The position numbers and the translations under genes were made by a program. A DNA stretch of 64,000 nt from Neonectria sp. B-13 (taxonomy: Eukaryota; Ascomycota; Sordariomycetes; Hypocreales; Nectriaceae): assembly GCA_002682825.1 (NCBI GenBank), contig NOKP01000003.1, positions 868,001 to 932,000 of the forward strand, read 5' to 3'. Within the stretch, counting starts at the first letter, position 1, and each line of letters starts with the position of its first letter. Below are positions 46,233-60,000 of the stretch, one piece after another. The notes under the pieces were generated by a model, which saw only the letters and a list, made by a program, of their open reading frames with translations, was not told the DNA's origin and made no database searches.

Positions 46233-49200
46233 CTATTTCCTTCCGAAGGGGAGGATCCGCCTCATTCCCTTCAGCTTGTTGGGAAGAGTAGTGGTATTCT
46301 CAGTAGCTCCCGGCGGTTGTGACCCCACTGGATTGGCGGTCCCTGAGGTCTTAACAAGAAAACCATATCGCTTTTGCGCTCTTCGCAGTGGTATGGCGTG
46401 ATCCAGCCACCACTGGTCAGTTGGCGTGAGGTCTCTTGCAGCTATCATTAATACGGCCTGATCGTACGTTTGTTTGTCTTCTGCATCCCTCTCTAACCGC
46501 ACCTCCAACGCGTCATACTGGTCCTCCGCTGGGGCTATCTCATTTCGATGTGCGTCGCGGTAAATAAGTGCTTCAGCGACTCTACCCTGCCTCGCCAGAG
46601 CCAGCATGATATTGTAATGGGCGACCTCGAGTAGTAGCTCTCGAATATCTTTAGTCGGCAAGGCCTCTTCTGATAGTTGTTTCAGGGCGTCGAGGCCTGC
46701 CCTGTGCTGAGCCTCCGCAAGCTCGAACCTGCCGCGTGCCTGCAACATGACGCCGGCCGCATTCACCCTCGCCGCAGTGTATACGGATGGCAGTTCCTGC
46801 GTCAGTTCAAGGACCTGCACAAACTCCGTTCGCATTCGCCACAATCGCTCAAAATCAGGCTCTCGCAGGAGTACTATGCGCACGTCAAGATCGGTTAAAA
46901 ACTTCCATAACGTGCGTTGGAACTCCGGATGGCATGCGCTTCGGGGTAGCCCCTGCTTGTTGACCAAGGCAAGCAGGGTCTCGAAAAGCTCTAGTGAGGT
47001 CAGTTGTAATCGCAAGTCTCCGTCCAATGCCTCGAGTGACGAGAGAACGTTACCCGCTGCGACCCACGTGTCCCTGGCCCCGATGCCACGTGTTTTCAGG
47101 GTGTCTTGAAATACATGGCTGAATATGTCTAGAGCTTCCATAAGCTGATCCGCGGAAGCGTCTTTCTTGCGCCTTATGATTTGTCCACGCAGGTTGAGGA
47201 AGCTCTGGTAGGAACGGTGATCCACTTTGACTGAACCATCTGGGTTCAGCGAGTCCTTCAGAACCTCTAGATTTAACGACTCCGCCTCATCGGATCTGTT
47301 CAGTCGGTCCAGACTGTAGGCTTTGTTATGAAGGGCTACCAACAGTGCAGATTCCATCGACGGGGTTTGCGGAGCCATTCCTCGTGCCTTTACGATGATT
47401 TCGATAACTCGGATTTCGACGTCGAGGGCCCCTTGAAAATTGGGCAAATCCATGAAGATGATCGCTTTAGTCTGGAGCAGGTCACTGATCTCGCCTAGCA
47501 GCTCCACCTCTTCCACAACCCCATTTCTTTCCTGTGAGTTCAAGTACTCCAAGCCTCTGTCAACGTCCTCTAATGCTGCCGTGTACATCTGGTTACTCCG
47601 TAGGCAGCCAATCTTGGTGTTGCGAACATGGAGGGTGGATTTGTCTTGAGGGCCCCAGACTGCCATTGCCAAGTCGAGCGCACGGGTAGATATCGCCAGA
47701 GCAGATTTCAGGTCGCCAAATGCATTTAAGTAGCTGCTGAAGACTTGCATCAGCCGAGCAAGTGGCTTGCTTTGTATATGCACCTTCTCAGAGACGGTAA
47801 TGGCTCGGTGGCAATGAGCGGAAAGGAACGAGCACACAGCCCATTCGGAAGAGTCGGGACACGAAGTTGCTACGAGCGGGAACAAGACACAGAGAAGGGA
47901 GACAACCTCGTCCGCAAGTTTCTCGTCCTTTGATCCCACTTGGTTCCAGGCGAACTCATGCACCAGGGGGTGCATTTGCAGTACCGAAAACTGTCCCAAG
48001 TCGTCTTCGTGGACAAGTGACAATTGAAGCGCCCTGGCAACCATTTGTCTGAACTCGGTGGGGCTGAATCCCTGGAATTTGGGCAAATTGCGCACCAGAT
48101 CGACAGGAATCGTATCCCAGTGTAGGCATGACATGTACCCAAGTAGCACCACGGTCGATGGTGACGATTCTTGCAGCCTGCTTAAGGAGACACTCCACGT
48201 CTTGTTGATAGATTGCTCCGCATTTCTGGGGTCTCGCGTGTTTCTATTCCAGACCGGCACACGGAGGATGTTGAACGGGTCTATTCCGTCCTGGAAGGAT
48301 TTGATATAGTCCCGAAGGGATACTTGCTGATCTCTGATATTGGCAGCCGCCTGCGCGATAGCGAGCGGCAGGTTGCCCAGCATATTCACGAGATACGACG
48401 GAGCCCCTTCTGTCTCGCTGGTTATCGCTCTAAGGCGCCCGGGAATAGATTTAGTAAGAAGTTCTATACTTTCTTTTTCGTCCATAGGCAGAACGTTCAA
48501 GCCATCTTCCGCAGCCGCAACATCGCCCTGAAATCTTGGGTCCCTACTGGTGATAAGAATACGCCCGGATCTGGGCAGATGCGGATCGATTGCCTGCCGG
48601 TACTCGTCGAAGTCGTCCGCATTATCGAGAACAAGGAGCCAATCTGCTGGATTGGCTTCCAACTCGGAGCACGTTTCTTCGAGTAGGGTGGGGAGGTCCT
48701 GTGCCGGATTCGGCAACTGATCGTCAGGCTGCATCTTCGGCTTCAATTTGGCATAGTCGTGTATGAAATTGCTGGACTGATCCGCGCGGATCCAGAAAAC
48801 GTTAAGCCGAGTCTTCATCGTCTCGGCGAATTTCAGTGCTAGCTGTGTTTTTCTGTCTTTGGGTTATAACAGGCTAGACAGAAACTTTGCAAGTGTCACA
48901 TACCCAACACCGGCAAGACCCCAGAGAACAAATATTTGAGGTTTCATGCTGATATAGTTCCAGAAGTATTCACGAAGACGTGTTTGATACAGGGGCCGCT
49001 GTACGTAATTACTGCATGGGCTGTCAAGTCTTGGCTGCCGATTTGAAAGCGAGGGTATGATTACTACATATTCATCAGCTCGCTGATCCTGCTCATAGAT
49101 ACCATTTTGGGAACTACAGTACTAACGCAATGCATCAGGATCATTGAGAGCTTGAGCACACAGTTTTACGAGGTTACCTGTCCCCGGCTTTGACAGATAA

Positions 49201-50221
49201 TCCGTCGTCGCAGCATTCAGCTTCTCAGTCTCCTTCCACTCGTCGAGCTGCAGAGTCTGTAAGCCCTGAGGTACATTGAACCGGAAATACCGCCCAGAGC
49301 TCTCCAGCTGCTGGCCAAATGCAGACTTGACAAACTCCTCCGCAATGTCCTCGGAGTCTGTCAAGATCTTGACGACAGCCTTCATAAGTCTAGTGAGCGA
49401 ACTAGAAACCTTGGCTGCTTCAACAACACCGGTGCCGATGCTGACAAGGCAGCCCAGTGACCGCCCTGTCCACCCTTTCTCAAGCTCCCGGTTAAGTTCG
49501 TTGACGGCTTCGTTGATAGGGTTGTTCCGGCGCATGCCTCCATCGCAAAACGACTCCCCGCCGGCGAGCTTGACAGGATGGAAAAATATAGGAGCAGCTG
49601 CAGTGGCGCTGGCAGCCTCCCAAATGAAGCATTTATAGTTCTCTTGAGTTGGATGGTTGCTATTATAGCTGCGGAGAACGTCTGGGCGGCTGTTGATGCC
49701 CCGAGTGACACATACCATGCTGCCGGACAATCAGCACTCCGTGCGCACCAAACACTCTGGTTCAGGGGTTCGAGTAGAGCTTACACTTTGCAACGATCTT
49801 CAATTCTGTCTTCAACAAACTGACCGTCTCGTTCCATGTTGCGAGACTCAAGCAATACCCGAACCTCCTCCTGCAGTGCAGAGATATCGTAGAACGCGCC
49901 GCTGGTCGCTTTTCTAAATACCTTCCCAAGCTTGGTCTGAGATATCGGGTTGTCAAACACAACCTTGCCCGTCTTCTCGTACTGAAGCAGGCATTCGTCG
50001 ATAGACATGCGAAGGCGTCCCAGCAGGATAGCTATCAGGCCACCTGTTGAGGTGCCTACAATGAGGTCGAACACCTCGCATGGTAGCGGCTCGTTATTGA
50101 GGCCGTTTTCCGCCACTATCGTTCGGAATATGCGCTTCAGAACGAGGAGAGAAGCATACCCCTTGACGCCACCGCCATCCAAAGAAAGTATGCGGAGGCC
50201 CTGTGGGCGATCACCCATCAT
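46233..50221 (-). CDS. patatin/NB-ARC/TPR NLR-type receptor, right-arm copy
   Basis: Exact mirror of the gene at 37803-41791. Exons on the minus strand are 50221-49785, 49719-49127, 49063-48904 and 48852-46233. The in-frame TAG at 49122-49124 is the same as in the left copy. If the palindrome is real the cell has two copies converging on the centre; if it is an assembly duplicate there is one gene. No base of this copy that I compared differs from the other, so neither shows separate decay. Confidence 0.85.
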
Positions 50222-50311
50222 CAGCGGAAGTCTCGGTGTAGAGCCCGATTGAAGCTGGGCGGGAAAGGGGATGAATGCAGGGTTTCCGGTGAGGTGATTG
50301 ATTTGATTTTA

Positions 50312-50523
50312 TGATGGATAGCGTACGGCACATTCGATCAGGCTGATAGGGATCAATACGATGTGGAGCCCAAAGATGATGATTGTATTGATCAAGGATG
50401 CCTCCGGCCCCCTCTTTTCCCGAGAGGGGTTTTCTAGTCATCCGACTAAGGCTAGGATATCGGTGTATCAGATGTTTATGCAAATTCGGGTCTTATGCCG
50501 CCACACGAGGGGTCAATCCAACA
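50312..50523 (+). mobile_element. solo LTR copy 2, right arm
   Basis: Mirror of 37501-37712 including the TAAAA duplications. Confidence 0.78.
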
Positions 50524-50746
50524 TTTTATCCTGCTACGGTTCGATTCCCTGTATCACACATCCATCACCTCCTAGGAATAATACCTAGCTAATTGAAGAA
50601 TAAATTCTTAATGAAGCAAAATAGGGCTCAGCTAAAAATGATAATCATCTTCAGCTGGGGGGGTGTGTTAGATTATATACCTGGATAATCACAGCTATAA
50701 GCATAAGTGGAGTATCCTACACTTTTGCATAAAATGGCACAGCTGG

Positions 50747-50958
50747 TGTTGGATTGACCCCTCGTGTGGTGAGATAAGACCCGAATTTGCATAAACCTCT
50801 GATATACAGATATCCTAGCTTTAGTCAGATGACTAGAAAACCCCTCTCGAGAAAAGGGGGGGCCGGAGGGATCCTTGATCAATAACATCATCATCTTTGG
50901 GCTCCACATCGTATTGATCCCTATCATTGTGATCGAATTTGCCGTACGCTATCCAACA
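50747..50958 (-). mobile_element. solo LTR copy 1, right arm
   Basis: Mirror of 37066-37277 including the duplicated 5 bp. Confidence 0.78.
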
Positions 50959-52279
50959 GCTGGTTAATCCAACAAGATGTTAGATATAAGCCGTTACAAT
51001 ATTGCAGTACACAGGGATCTCCTTTTTATGCAAATGGCGCAGTCGGTAAATCCAACACAAGATCAATAACCCACACAACCTCTTAAGTACATTGCATTAG
51101 CCTTCTGTAGGTGATAAGTGATATGTCGTCATTGGGCTTTATAGTAGGGGTATGAATCATTCTGACGCAATCGATAAACGATGGCGCGAGTGACTTGTAG
51201 ACCCCGCCTGCGGCTGAGACCGCCTCTATTCCTGGGATTTACACCTGCCCTAATAGATAAAAATAGCTCGCTATGCGCCGAGTGATCCTCGTCCTGAAAA
51301 TTGGTAGACGTAGCTTAAAGAGATCACCCACAAATTGAATTTGCATGCCCCTTAAGAGTTTCTAACTTCACTATCCTACCCTCCCATTCATTTAGTACGC
51401 AAGTCTATGGAAGCCGAAAGTATCGCCCTCGGCTTCTTGACCATAAGTTCAAGCATTCACTCTCACATGTTAAACTAAAAATGTCAGCCAAAAGTAAAAT
51501 CTCACTATTACCCTATAGTCCTATCCTACTCATCCAATACCCGGGAGCCCATAGACTCGCGATGCCCGCGAATTCAAAATTTCACCCCGTGAGTGTACGG
51601 ACTCCATTCCCCTTACAAGCGCCATCAATAGCAATGACTATGCAGTCTAGGTGTGGTATTCGGCAATTGCAGGCTGAGCAAGGATTATTATTGTCACATG
51701 CCACGTAGGTCTAGGTCTCATTGTAATCATCAACTTCCACTTTATCTTGGTACTCCTAATGCGGGGGCTTGAAGACATCAGCTGGCACATTCGCTGCAAG
51801 GCTGCCTTAGTGCCTGATTTGAAAACCAGGCCCCGCATTCCAGCATGAACAATGACTTAAAAGCCAGAATTCTTACCTTACCTATCGCCTCTGAGCCTCA
51901 ATCTCCTTACTAAACCTTGGCCCGTTGAGTGTCCTGCTGCGCATTTGACGTAGCATTAACACCCTATCTCTTGCATATGCAGTACCCCAGGGCAGACTGA
52001 AAATCCGTCTACTGCTTTCTATCTTGCCGACGGGTTTTCACTACACATAAGAACGCCGCACTACGCCAGAAAAAAACAATCAAAGCCAGTGTTCAGCACC
52101 CTGACCTAAGTGTGCTCAACATATCCAATGAGAAACTCATACAAATCCTACAATACCTACTGAGAGAAGGCGTATTCAGCTCGAATAATATAGCCCGGAC
52201 CATCTTCCCAGAGCTCTTTCAACCTATAACACTTCCAGTACAGGAGGTTCCTAAACCACCTAGTCAACAAACCTCCATT
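50959..52279. other. intergenic region, right-arm copy
   Basis: Mirror of 35745-37065. On this strand the doubtful small frame is 51481-51588 plus 51646-51708 (54 residues if spliced). No other gene seen. Confidence 0.4.
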
Positions 52280-53055
52280 ATGGAGGAGTCCATACTTGAT
52301 GAGTATGCTGACGCTGCTGTCATATTGGCGAAACGTGTCCTGAATAGTGACCCAGGCTTTTTACTACCGGCATTTACTCCGACCTCACACTTATCTCCAC
52401 TGAGAGAACCTATGCAGCACACCGCGCCGTCGTGTGTTTCCGGTCTCCCGTTATATCCAAATCTTGCAAACACCAGGACGCTAACCGGGATAAATCGGGC
52501 GACTGTAGCACACATACTCTCACGAACTCCTTCAATTTCCTAGATGATGACCCCCTATTAGTTGATTGTATCGTTCAATTCTTCTACCGATCGGATTACG
52601 ATAACACTCGTTCCGCTCCTGGCCTGAACGCCAAAATCGGCGTTATACAGAAAGATGAAGCTCCCAATTCACCCTCAGATAATACTGGCGCCAATGATTC
52701 TGACTTAGTCCTCCATGTCAGAGTATACGCACTCGCCGAGAAATACGACATTCCTGTCCTGAAGGCTTTATCGCTAAGGAAATTTGAAGCAGCAGCCCTA
52801 CAACGCTGGAGATCACCATACCTACTAGATGCCTTGCGAGAAGCATACATATCCACAATAGAAGAGGACCAAGGAATGCGAACAGCCGGTGTAAAGATCT
52901 TACATACGAGGCGAGAGCTGCTAGAGGAGGAGAATGTCAGGCAGCTGCTAAAAGAACTGCCACAGTTAACCTACGATCAGCTGATGTACCTCAATGACAT
53001 GACCAAACCAAACCAGACCAAACCAAAGAAGCACCCGCTAGCTTTTGAAGGATAG
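52280..53055 (+). CDS. BTB/POZ domain protein, right-arm copy
   Basis: Exact mirror of 34969-35744. Exons are 52280-52302 and 52356-53055, with intron 52303-52355 (GTATGC...CCCAG), coding 240 residues. The stop before the start (52109-52111) lies in the same frame, and no ATG comes between. Domain content is as described for the left copy. Confidence 0.82.
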
Positions 53056-53331
53056 TCTGCTACCAGGCTCTACAATAGAGTACTGTGTCAGGATCTTTGG
53101 ACTTTGGGGCTACTGGGCGTTGTTACATTCCTTGCTTTTGCCAGAAAGGAATCATCACCGGCGGGCTGCCTTCAACAGAACCGCCTTGCTTTAGGACTAT
53201 TGGCTCAACTCAATTAGTCGGTTATTGAGATTGGTAGGGAATGTTTTGGTTACAGCAGGTTAGACTGTCCACCTTCATCATCGCGACCACCATCCAGAGA
53301 GGATCACAGTCACATTTTTCCTTTTTTCTTT

Positions 53332-54884
53332 TTAGCTATGTTCAATTGTTAGTATTTTTGGCCTATTCTTGTGGCATACTTCAGTGAATCTTTCAATCAG
53401 ACGATACCGTGAGTGGTATCTGTCATTCTTGTAATTTTGTTCATTTCCATTGTCCCCAGTCTCGACCCTCCGTGCTGTTGCAGGCGCATCACCACTATGG
53501 TCACTACCATCTGCCTTTTGGATGGGTTGTTGGGTTTTTTTAGTCTCTCTTGCATCATTCTACTGCACAGTACTAAAATCCACACTGTCGTTATCATCCA
53601 AACATACCACACCCAGAGTTAGAGTGCGGTCCAACTCTTGTCGTTTGGCAAATCGTCATGGCTCTCCTTTACGAAATTTGTTCTCCAAGTTCTTGCCTGC
53701 CTCTTCATGCACTGCTGATGGAGACGTGGAGTCGCTTTGGCTGCAGGATTCTACTTGTTGGGCGCTAGCCTTAGGCGCCATTTGAGCCGCTAAAGACTCA
53801 CCTAGAGCTATAGATATGTCCAATAGATATCTGGCTTAGAATGAGTAACTTACCAGTGTCTAGTACAGGTGCTTGTGACAAACCATCGAAAATGTCCAAG
53901 ATAAACCTCCGGGCTTTCTTGCTGTCAGTTTGCACGTGTAGCACGTCCTCGGGAATTGTTCCTGGCCGTGTTCCTCCTTCGACCATCTGCATCGCGTTGG
54001 GGCGTAAGATACGCACTTTTGCTCCCAAATGCTCGATCTCAAGCGACGAATAGTTCAACTGTCCATCAAACAATATCGCCTCTTTCCCGAACGTCAAATA
54101 CCCCACCACCGTTGTTTCTGAGTCCTTTCCACCCACTAGATCTCTTTGTGCCTTTCGGTTGCCGAGGCCACCTTCGTCATTCTCAGTGCGTTTGGCAGGG
54201 GGCGGTGAGTTAACTAGTTGTTTCGCGTTAACCAACACCGGTATGTCTTGAAAATCCACGAGCACACGAAGATGATCCAATATTTCGGTAACGAGCCCGA
54301 TCTGTATTTCATAGGCTTGTCTTTCGGTCACCGGGACGTTTTGTGCATTGCAGTTCTCCTTGACGCGTGTCAGGTACCCATCAAGGAATGCGATGATTGC
54401 ATCCACATCTTCTTTAATTTGGCCCTCGAAGAGGGACATTGGTCTGCACCATTTGAGCTAGGTGATCGGAGGGGGAAAATGCTCCAAGCTTACGATTCAG
54501 TAAATATTCGAAAGACTTGAATAGCAACCAACGCATTGGTAATGGTATTCCGCATACCTTCGTCGCCCTCTCGTGTTATCTTTTCATCAACCGAGAAGTC
54601 GCCATGCCGAAGAAGGTAAGAGGAGAAACCATGCCAATGTTATTGTGTTTCCCTGACAGGGCAGAAAGCGCTGCATTGAACTCCTTGAACTTGTCGACAA
54701 TAGTACGGTCATCTAGGAATGGACGAGCCTTATCAGCACCAGCCGCACTCAAGCGTAGAGCACCATCCAAGTCAATGGACACCGGGTTGCTGGTAAATGC
54801 CGACATGTTGGTGAAGCTAAAGTTCGTGTGAGGTAGAGCGGGGAAATGGGCAGAAGTTTGGGCGTCCATGGAATGACTAAGCAT
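53332..54884 (-). pseudogene. unrecognised broken gene, right-arm copy
   Basis: Exact mirror of 33140-34692, with the same frame change and the same two stops (TGA at 53656-53658, TAG at 53560-53562). Both copies therefore share the lesions: the decay came before the duplication, or there is only one locus. Confidence 0.55.
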
Positions 54885-55593
54885 AGAATCGTTTCAAAAG
54901 TGTCACTAAAGTAAGTCTATCCGCACGGTGAACGCAACGGCTGTATTCTCTTCTTTTTGTTTCTTCTCATGCTAGGGGATTTCCAAACAAGCCGGCCGCC
55001 GTGATTGATTCCCATACACGAGGAGGTCTGGTGATTTAGAAAATGACTTATATACTGAGTGCAGGCAGAATCGAATGCACGGTTTGGATTCAAGTGGCCT
55101 CAGGCAGAAATAATTGACGCGAATACCCAAGAGTAATCTTCATCCTCCGGTGGCGGATAAACAGGACGCACTTCGGCTCACAATTTTGCATTGCCAGGGG
55201 ACAATGAGCCACATTTATCTTCATATTGTTCGCACCACCCAGTCTGAAGGGAATCAGCTATGATGATCGCGTCGTCAGGAGTTGCCTATCGATGATGCCA
55301 TTTCCATGCTGTTTTGCAGATGACGGGACTGGATAGCAAATCGGAGCAGGCGGCCGCAAGGGATCTCCTCTCTTAAAGGAACAAAAGGCCAGCGGCGATA
55401 AGAAGGCTGCGGCGAGGCTGCGAGTGGCCCCCATGTATGAACATTAAATTTGTGGATGGAAGGTCCATCTGGTGCATGTGCCTGGCGAGACACCAAAAAA
55501 AATCAAAGTCATTTTTGCCCCGTTTTTCGACCATGTCAGCGAGCTGATTAGGGCCAAAAAGAGAAAGCCGCCACCAAATTCTTTATTTTTGGC
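54885..55593. other. upstream region of the broken gene, right-arm copy
   Basis: Mirror of 32431-33139, with the TATA box at 55047-55055. No gene seen. Confidence 0.5.
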
Positions 55594-56603
55594 GCATAGG
55601 CTAGCTAGTTGCTAATAAGAGTGTAATTAGGTATAGGAGAGGGCTATTATAAGGAAGGTTAAGTAGAGAAGGAGAGAGAGGGTCTTTTTCTTTTTATAAT
55701 AATCTTAAGAAAAAATAACTAAAGAGCTTCTTACTATAGAAAGATAAGAAAAATAAGCTTATTAAGCTTAAAGCTTAAGTTTTTACTTTTATTTACTAAG
55801 AAAGAATTCTATAATTATATTTAAATCTTTACTTAATTCTAGATTAAACCTTTATCTTCTATAATATTAATTACTAAGCTAACTATAAGCCTTTTTAATG
55901 CTTTACTAATATTCTTTCCTACTTTCTACTTAATAATTAATCTTATAAGATACTTCTCTATTAAAAGGTATTAAATACTAAACTATTTAACTATATATAT
56001 ACTATTTAGTATAACTTTAGGCTAATTAATTAAAATATTTATATAATATATTTTTATATATTTTACTAAAGAACTATTATCTATTTAAAATATTATTTCT
56101 TATTCCTTTTTACTATTAAATTTAAAGGTTATAGTAAAGAAATAAGTTAATTAATCTAGCCTATTAAAGGGATTAATTAATATACTTTTAAGCTATTATT
56201 ATTAAATATAAAGAAAATAGAAAAATAATAAGAATTAAAAAAGAAAAAAGATTAAAACTTTCTTAAAAAGACCTTAGACCTATAGACCTAAGAAAATAGC
56301 AATAAATCAACCTAGTAAAAAGAGAGATAGAAGGCTTAACTAAGACTATTATAAAAAGTAAAATAATATTTAATACTTAAACTCTAAACTATACTACTTA
56401 TTATTATACTTATTCCTTTACTTTATAAGTTCCAAAGGAAAATAGAATATATCTAAACTTAAATAGATCTTATAGTATAATATTATTAAATTCTTATAAT
56501 TATAAAGACTTTTTTAAGAATAAGAGTATTATTTTTCTCTATTAAACTATAAATAGAAAAAGAATATATATTAGTTTATATAATAGAAAGATTACTATTG
56601 AAA
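55594..56603. other. RIPed A+T-rich DNA, right-arm copy
   Basis: Mirror of 31421-32430. Nothing recognised. Confidence 0.5.
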
Positions 56604-56736
56604 CTACTGTTTGAACCACTGTTTCTACTTATCCGCGATTGTACTAAACAATTACATATTTCCTTTGCTTAAGCTTAATAGGGGGATAGATCTTTGGATT
56701 TTGAACCTAATTATTGACTTTTGCCCCCTTTACCAC
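56604..56736 (-). repeat. dispersed repeat of about 135 bp, right-arm copy
   Basis: Mirror of 31288-31420. Confidence 0.7.
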
Positions 56737-56757
56737 TATCAGTCTACTAACACTAGG

Positions 56758-57035
56758 TGTAACGGTTAGGTCTAACCTAAGGGTATAGGGTAGATCTAAG
56801 GTGTGTAGTTTGATGATTGAGTGGATTAGAATGTTATAGTAAGTAATGTAGATTATAATAGTAATGTATAAAGGTAAGTTATTATATAACTAAGTAGGAG
56901 TATTAATAGCTAAGGAGCTTAAGGCTCTTATCTAATGTACTAAATGAATATATATATATATATAAGACTAGTATAGTTGAATAGTATTAAGTTATATTAA
57001 ATAGTGCCTATTCAATATATATATACTTATAGTAT
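56758..57035 (-). repeat. 3' part of the split gypsy-B LTR, right-arm copy
   Basis: Mirror of 30989-31266. Confidence 0.8.
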
Positions 57036-57040
57036 TAAAC

Positions 57041-60000
57041 TATAATAGTTAGGTCTATCCTAAGGGTATAAGGTAGATCTAAGGTATATAATTTAATGAT
57101 TGAGTGAATTAGGATATTATAGTAAGTAATATAGGTTATAATAATAATATGCAAAAGTAAGTTATTATATAACTAAGTAGAAGTATTAATAGCTAAGGAG
57201 CTTAAGGCTTTTATCTAATGTACTAAATGAATATATATATATATATAAGATTAGTATAGTTAAATAGTATTAAGTTATATTGAATAGTACCTATTTAATG
57301 TATATATACTTATAGTATTAAACTATATTAAATAGAGCTTATTTAATACATAAGTATTATATACTATAATAAGAAGGAAAAAGTAAGTACTAAAATGATT
57401 CTATTGATTATAACTGCCTAGTCCTAACCTAAACTATAATATAATATCTCTCCTTTATTGATCTTATCCTTAAGGCTTATTAAGTAGACCTTTTTCCAAG
57501 AGGTAGATATTTATTATTTTTAGTCCTATAATTATTCCTATCCCTTTAACTAATCATAATATTAGATTATATCTCTAAAAACTTATTATATCCTAAAGTT
57601 TTATCTACTCACTATAGTAATATCACTAGTATTATTGAAAAGTTTAGCTTTAAGATACCTTACTATTCTACTTATTTTAAAGTAAATTACTATTTCTATA
57701 TTATTATAGAAAGAAAGTTATAGTATAATTTCTATATAGAAAAGAAGTATATAAATTATAATTTTAGTAGTATATCTTTATAAGCTTATAGGTTTTTTAT
57801 ACTTATGGTTTTTTATAGTACTAATTTATTATAGTTACTTATATTTCTTAAGAGAAGGATCATTTAGAAGAGCAAAAAGAGCAAGCTAAGGCTAATCTCT
57901 TTAAGGCTTTCATATAGCTATAACACTTATATTATTAGGAAAAGCATCTCTATAAGAAGATAACTAAGATAGTTCATTAGGATTATAAAAATCTAGATAA
58001 ACTAAAGGCAGTAGAGCAATAGGATACTACTGCCTACTCTAAGGCTCTTTCTAAGGTTTAATTATTAAAGGATTATAAGGTAATTAACTAAAGTACTATT
58101 GATTTAAGCACTTACTCTACTTTACTTAATTCTAGTATTATTAGTAAAAGTTCTTTAAGAAGTATTATATATAAGTAAGGTTTTTAATAAATTCCTATTA
58201 ATTATTACTCTTAGGGTAGTCTTTCTATTTAATAAAATACTTAGTTTAGTTATTTACTTTCCATATATTTAAGATTGCTTCTACTATGTACTCTTCTAGC
58301 CCTTTAACCTTAGTTTTATATTTATTATTGAACTTAATGTAAATTATATCTTTTACTATCTTAAGGAGTAAGATATAGAAAACTAGGTAAAGTCTAACTT
58401 TTAATAGTAAGTCTAATTAATAGTTATTTTCTAAGATTTTCTTAATGATTTTATAAGGTCTAATGAACTTATAGTCCAATTTTTTATTTTATTATTTTAT
58501 TTTAATATTTTTTATTACAAAATAGACTATATCTCCCTCCTAGAAAGATAATCCCTTTATTCTTTTTGGATTATAATATTTTTTCATTTGGTTTCTAATG
58601 AATTCAAGCTTAGTCTTAAGTTCTTTATATAGATTTTTCAATTTTTCTAATGTAAGAATAGCTTTAGGAATAATTAATCTATCTTAGCTCGTTCTATAGG
58701 TATTAAGGTTGAATCCAAAATTGATGTATACTAGAATAAGATTTATGCTTTTATTTATAGCTATATTATAGCTTAATTATATAGTTAATAGCTTTTTAAC
58801 CTAGTTATTCTATTTATAGTTAATATAGTATTAAAGGTATTATTCTAGTATTTAGTTTATTTATTCTATCTGACTATTAGTCTATAGTTAGAAAGCTATA
58901 GTAAGTTAATAGTTTAATCCTAAATGGTCTATTAATAATTACTAAAACTTTAAAGCAAATAGGGATTCTTAATTAGAAAGAATCTCTATAGAGAGTCTAT
59001 AAATACTAATAATGTTTTATAAGAAGATATAAGTAAACTATTCTATATCTATCAATTCCTAGTAAGATATAAAATAGGAGAATTTCATAAGTCTATCCAT
59101 AATAATAAGAATGCTATTATAGAAAGTTCTAGTCATAGGGTCCTCTAATAGGAATAGTTTCATAATAAAATCCATAGTAATAGAGTCCTAAGGTTACTTA
59201 GCAACTAGTAGGGGCTATAGTTCTCTATAAGGTTTATAGCATTAAGCCTTAGTTTTATAATATTTATTGCATTAGTTAGTAATCTCCTTAATTACTGCCT
59301 TTATCTTAGGGAATTAGTATATTAATCTAACTTTATTAAGGGTTTTATTAACTTCCTAATGTTTATAAAGTAGATGCTTATATATTTCTTATATAAGTTA
59401 GTATTAAAGTTCTTTAGGAACTTATTGCTTATTGGTTTTTTCATCTTAGGGTAGCTTATTATTATAATATTGGATTTGGGTATAAAGGTTATTATAATTT
59501 ATAACAATATAAGTACTTCCTAATGTTTTTCCTTTATTATCTACTGCCTATTGTATAGCCTTATAACTAGAGTATATTATATTAAAGTCCTATTAGTAGT
59601 AGATATTGCATTAATAGTAGTTATTAGGTCCTTTTGTATTCTATATAAAATAGTTATTAAGATAGCTTTAAAACTATTTATTTAACTATTTGCATTAATG
59701 TTTAATAATTTAATAATAGTATTTAATAAAATCTTTATAGTGCTTTAGTAATATATAAAAGCTTCCTTTAATTCAAATTATACCTTAGTCTATTATAACT
59801 TAGTCTAATCTATTGAACATTATTTATTATAATTCTAGATTGTATAATTATATCTAGAACTTCTTTTTCTATTCAAGGGTAATACTTTCTTAGATAGGTT
59901 ATATCTTATAGTATATCCTATCTTTATTAACAAATAATCATCTAATAGTAACAATATACTTCTATTTAAGATATCCTTTAGGCATAAAGTGCAGAAGTTA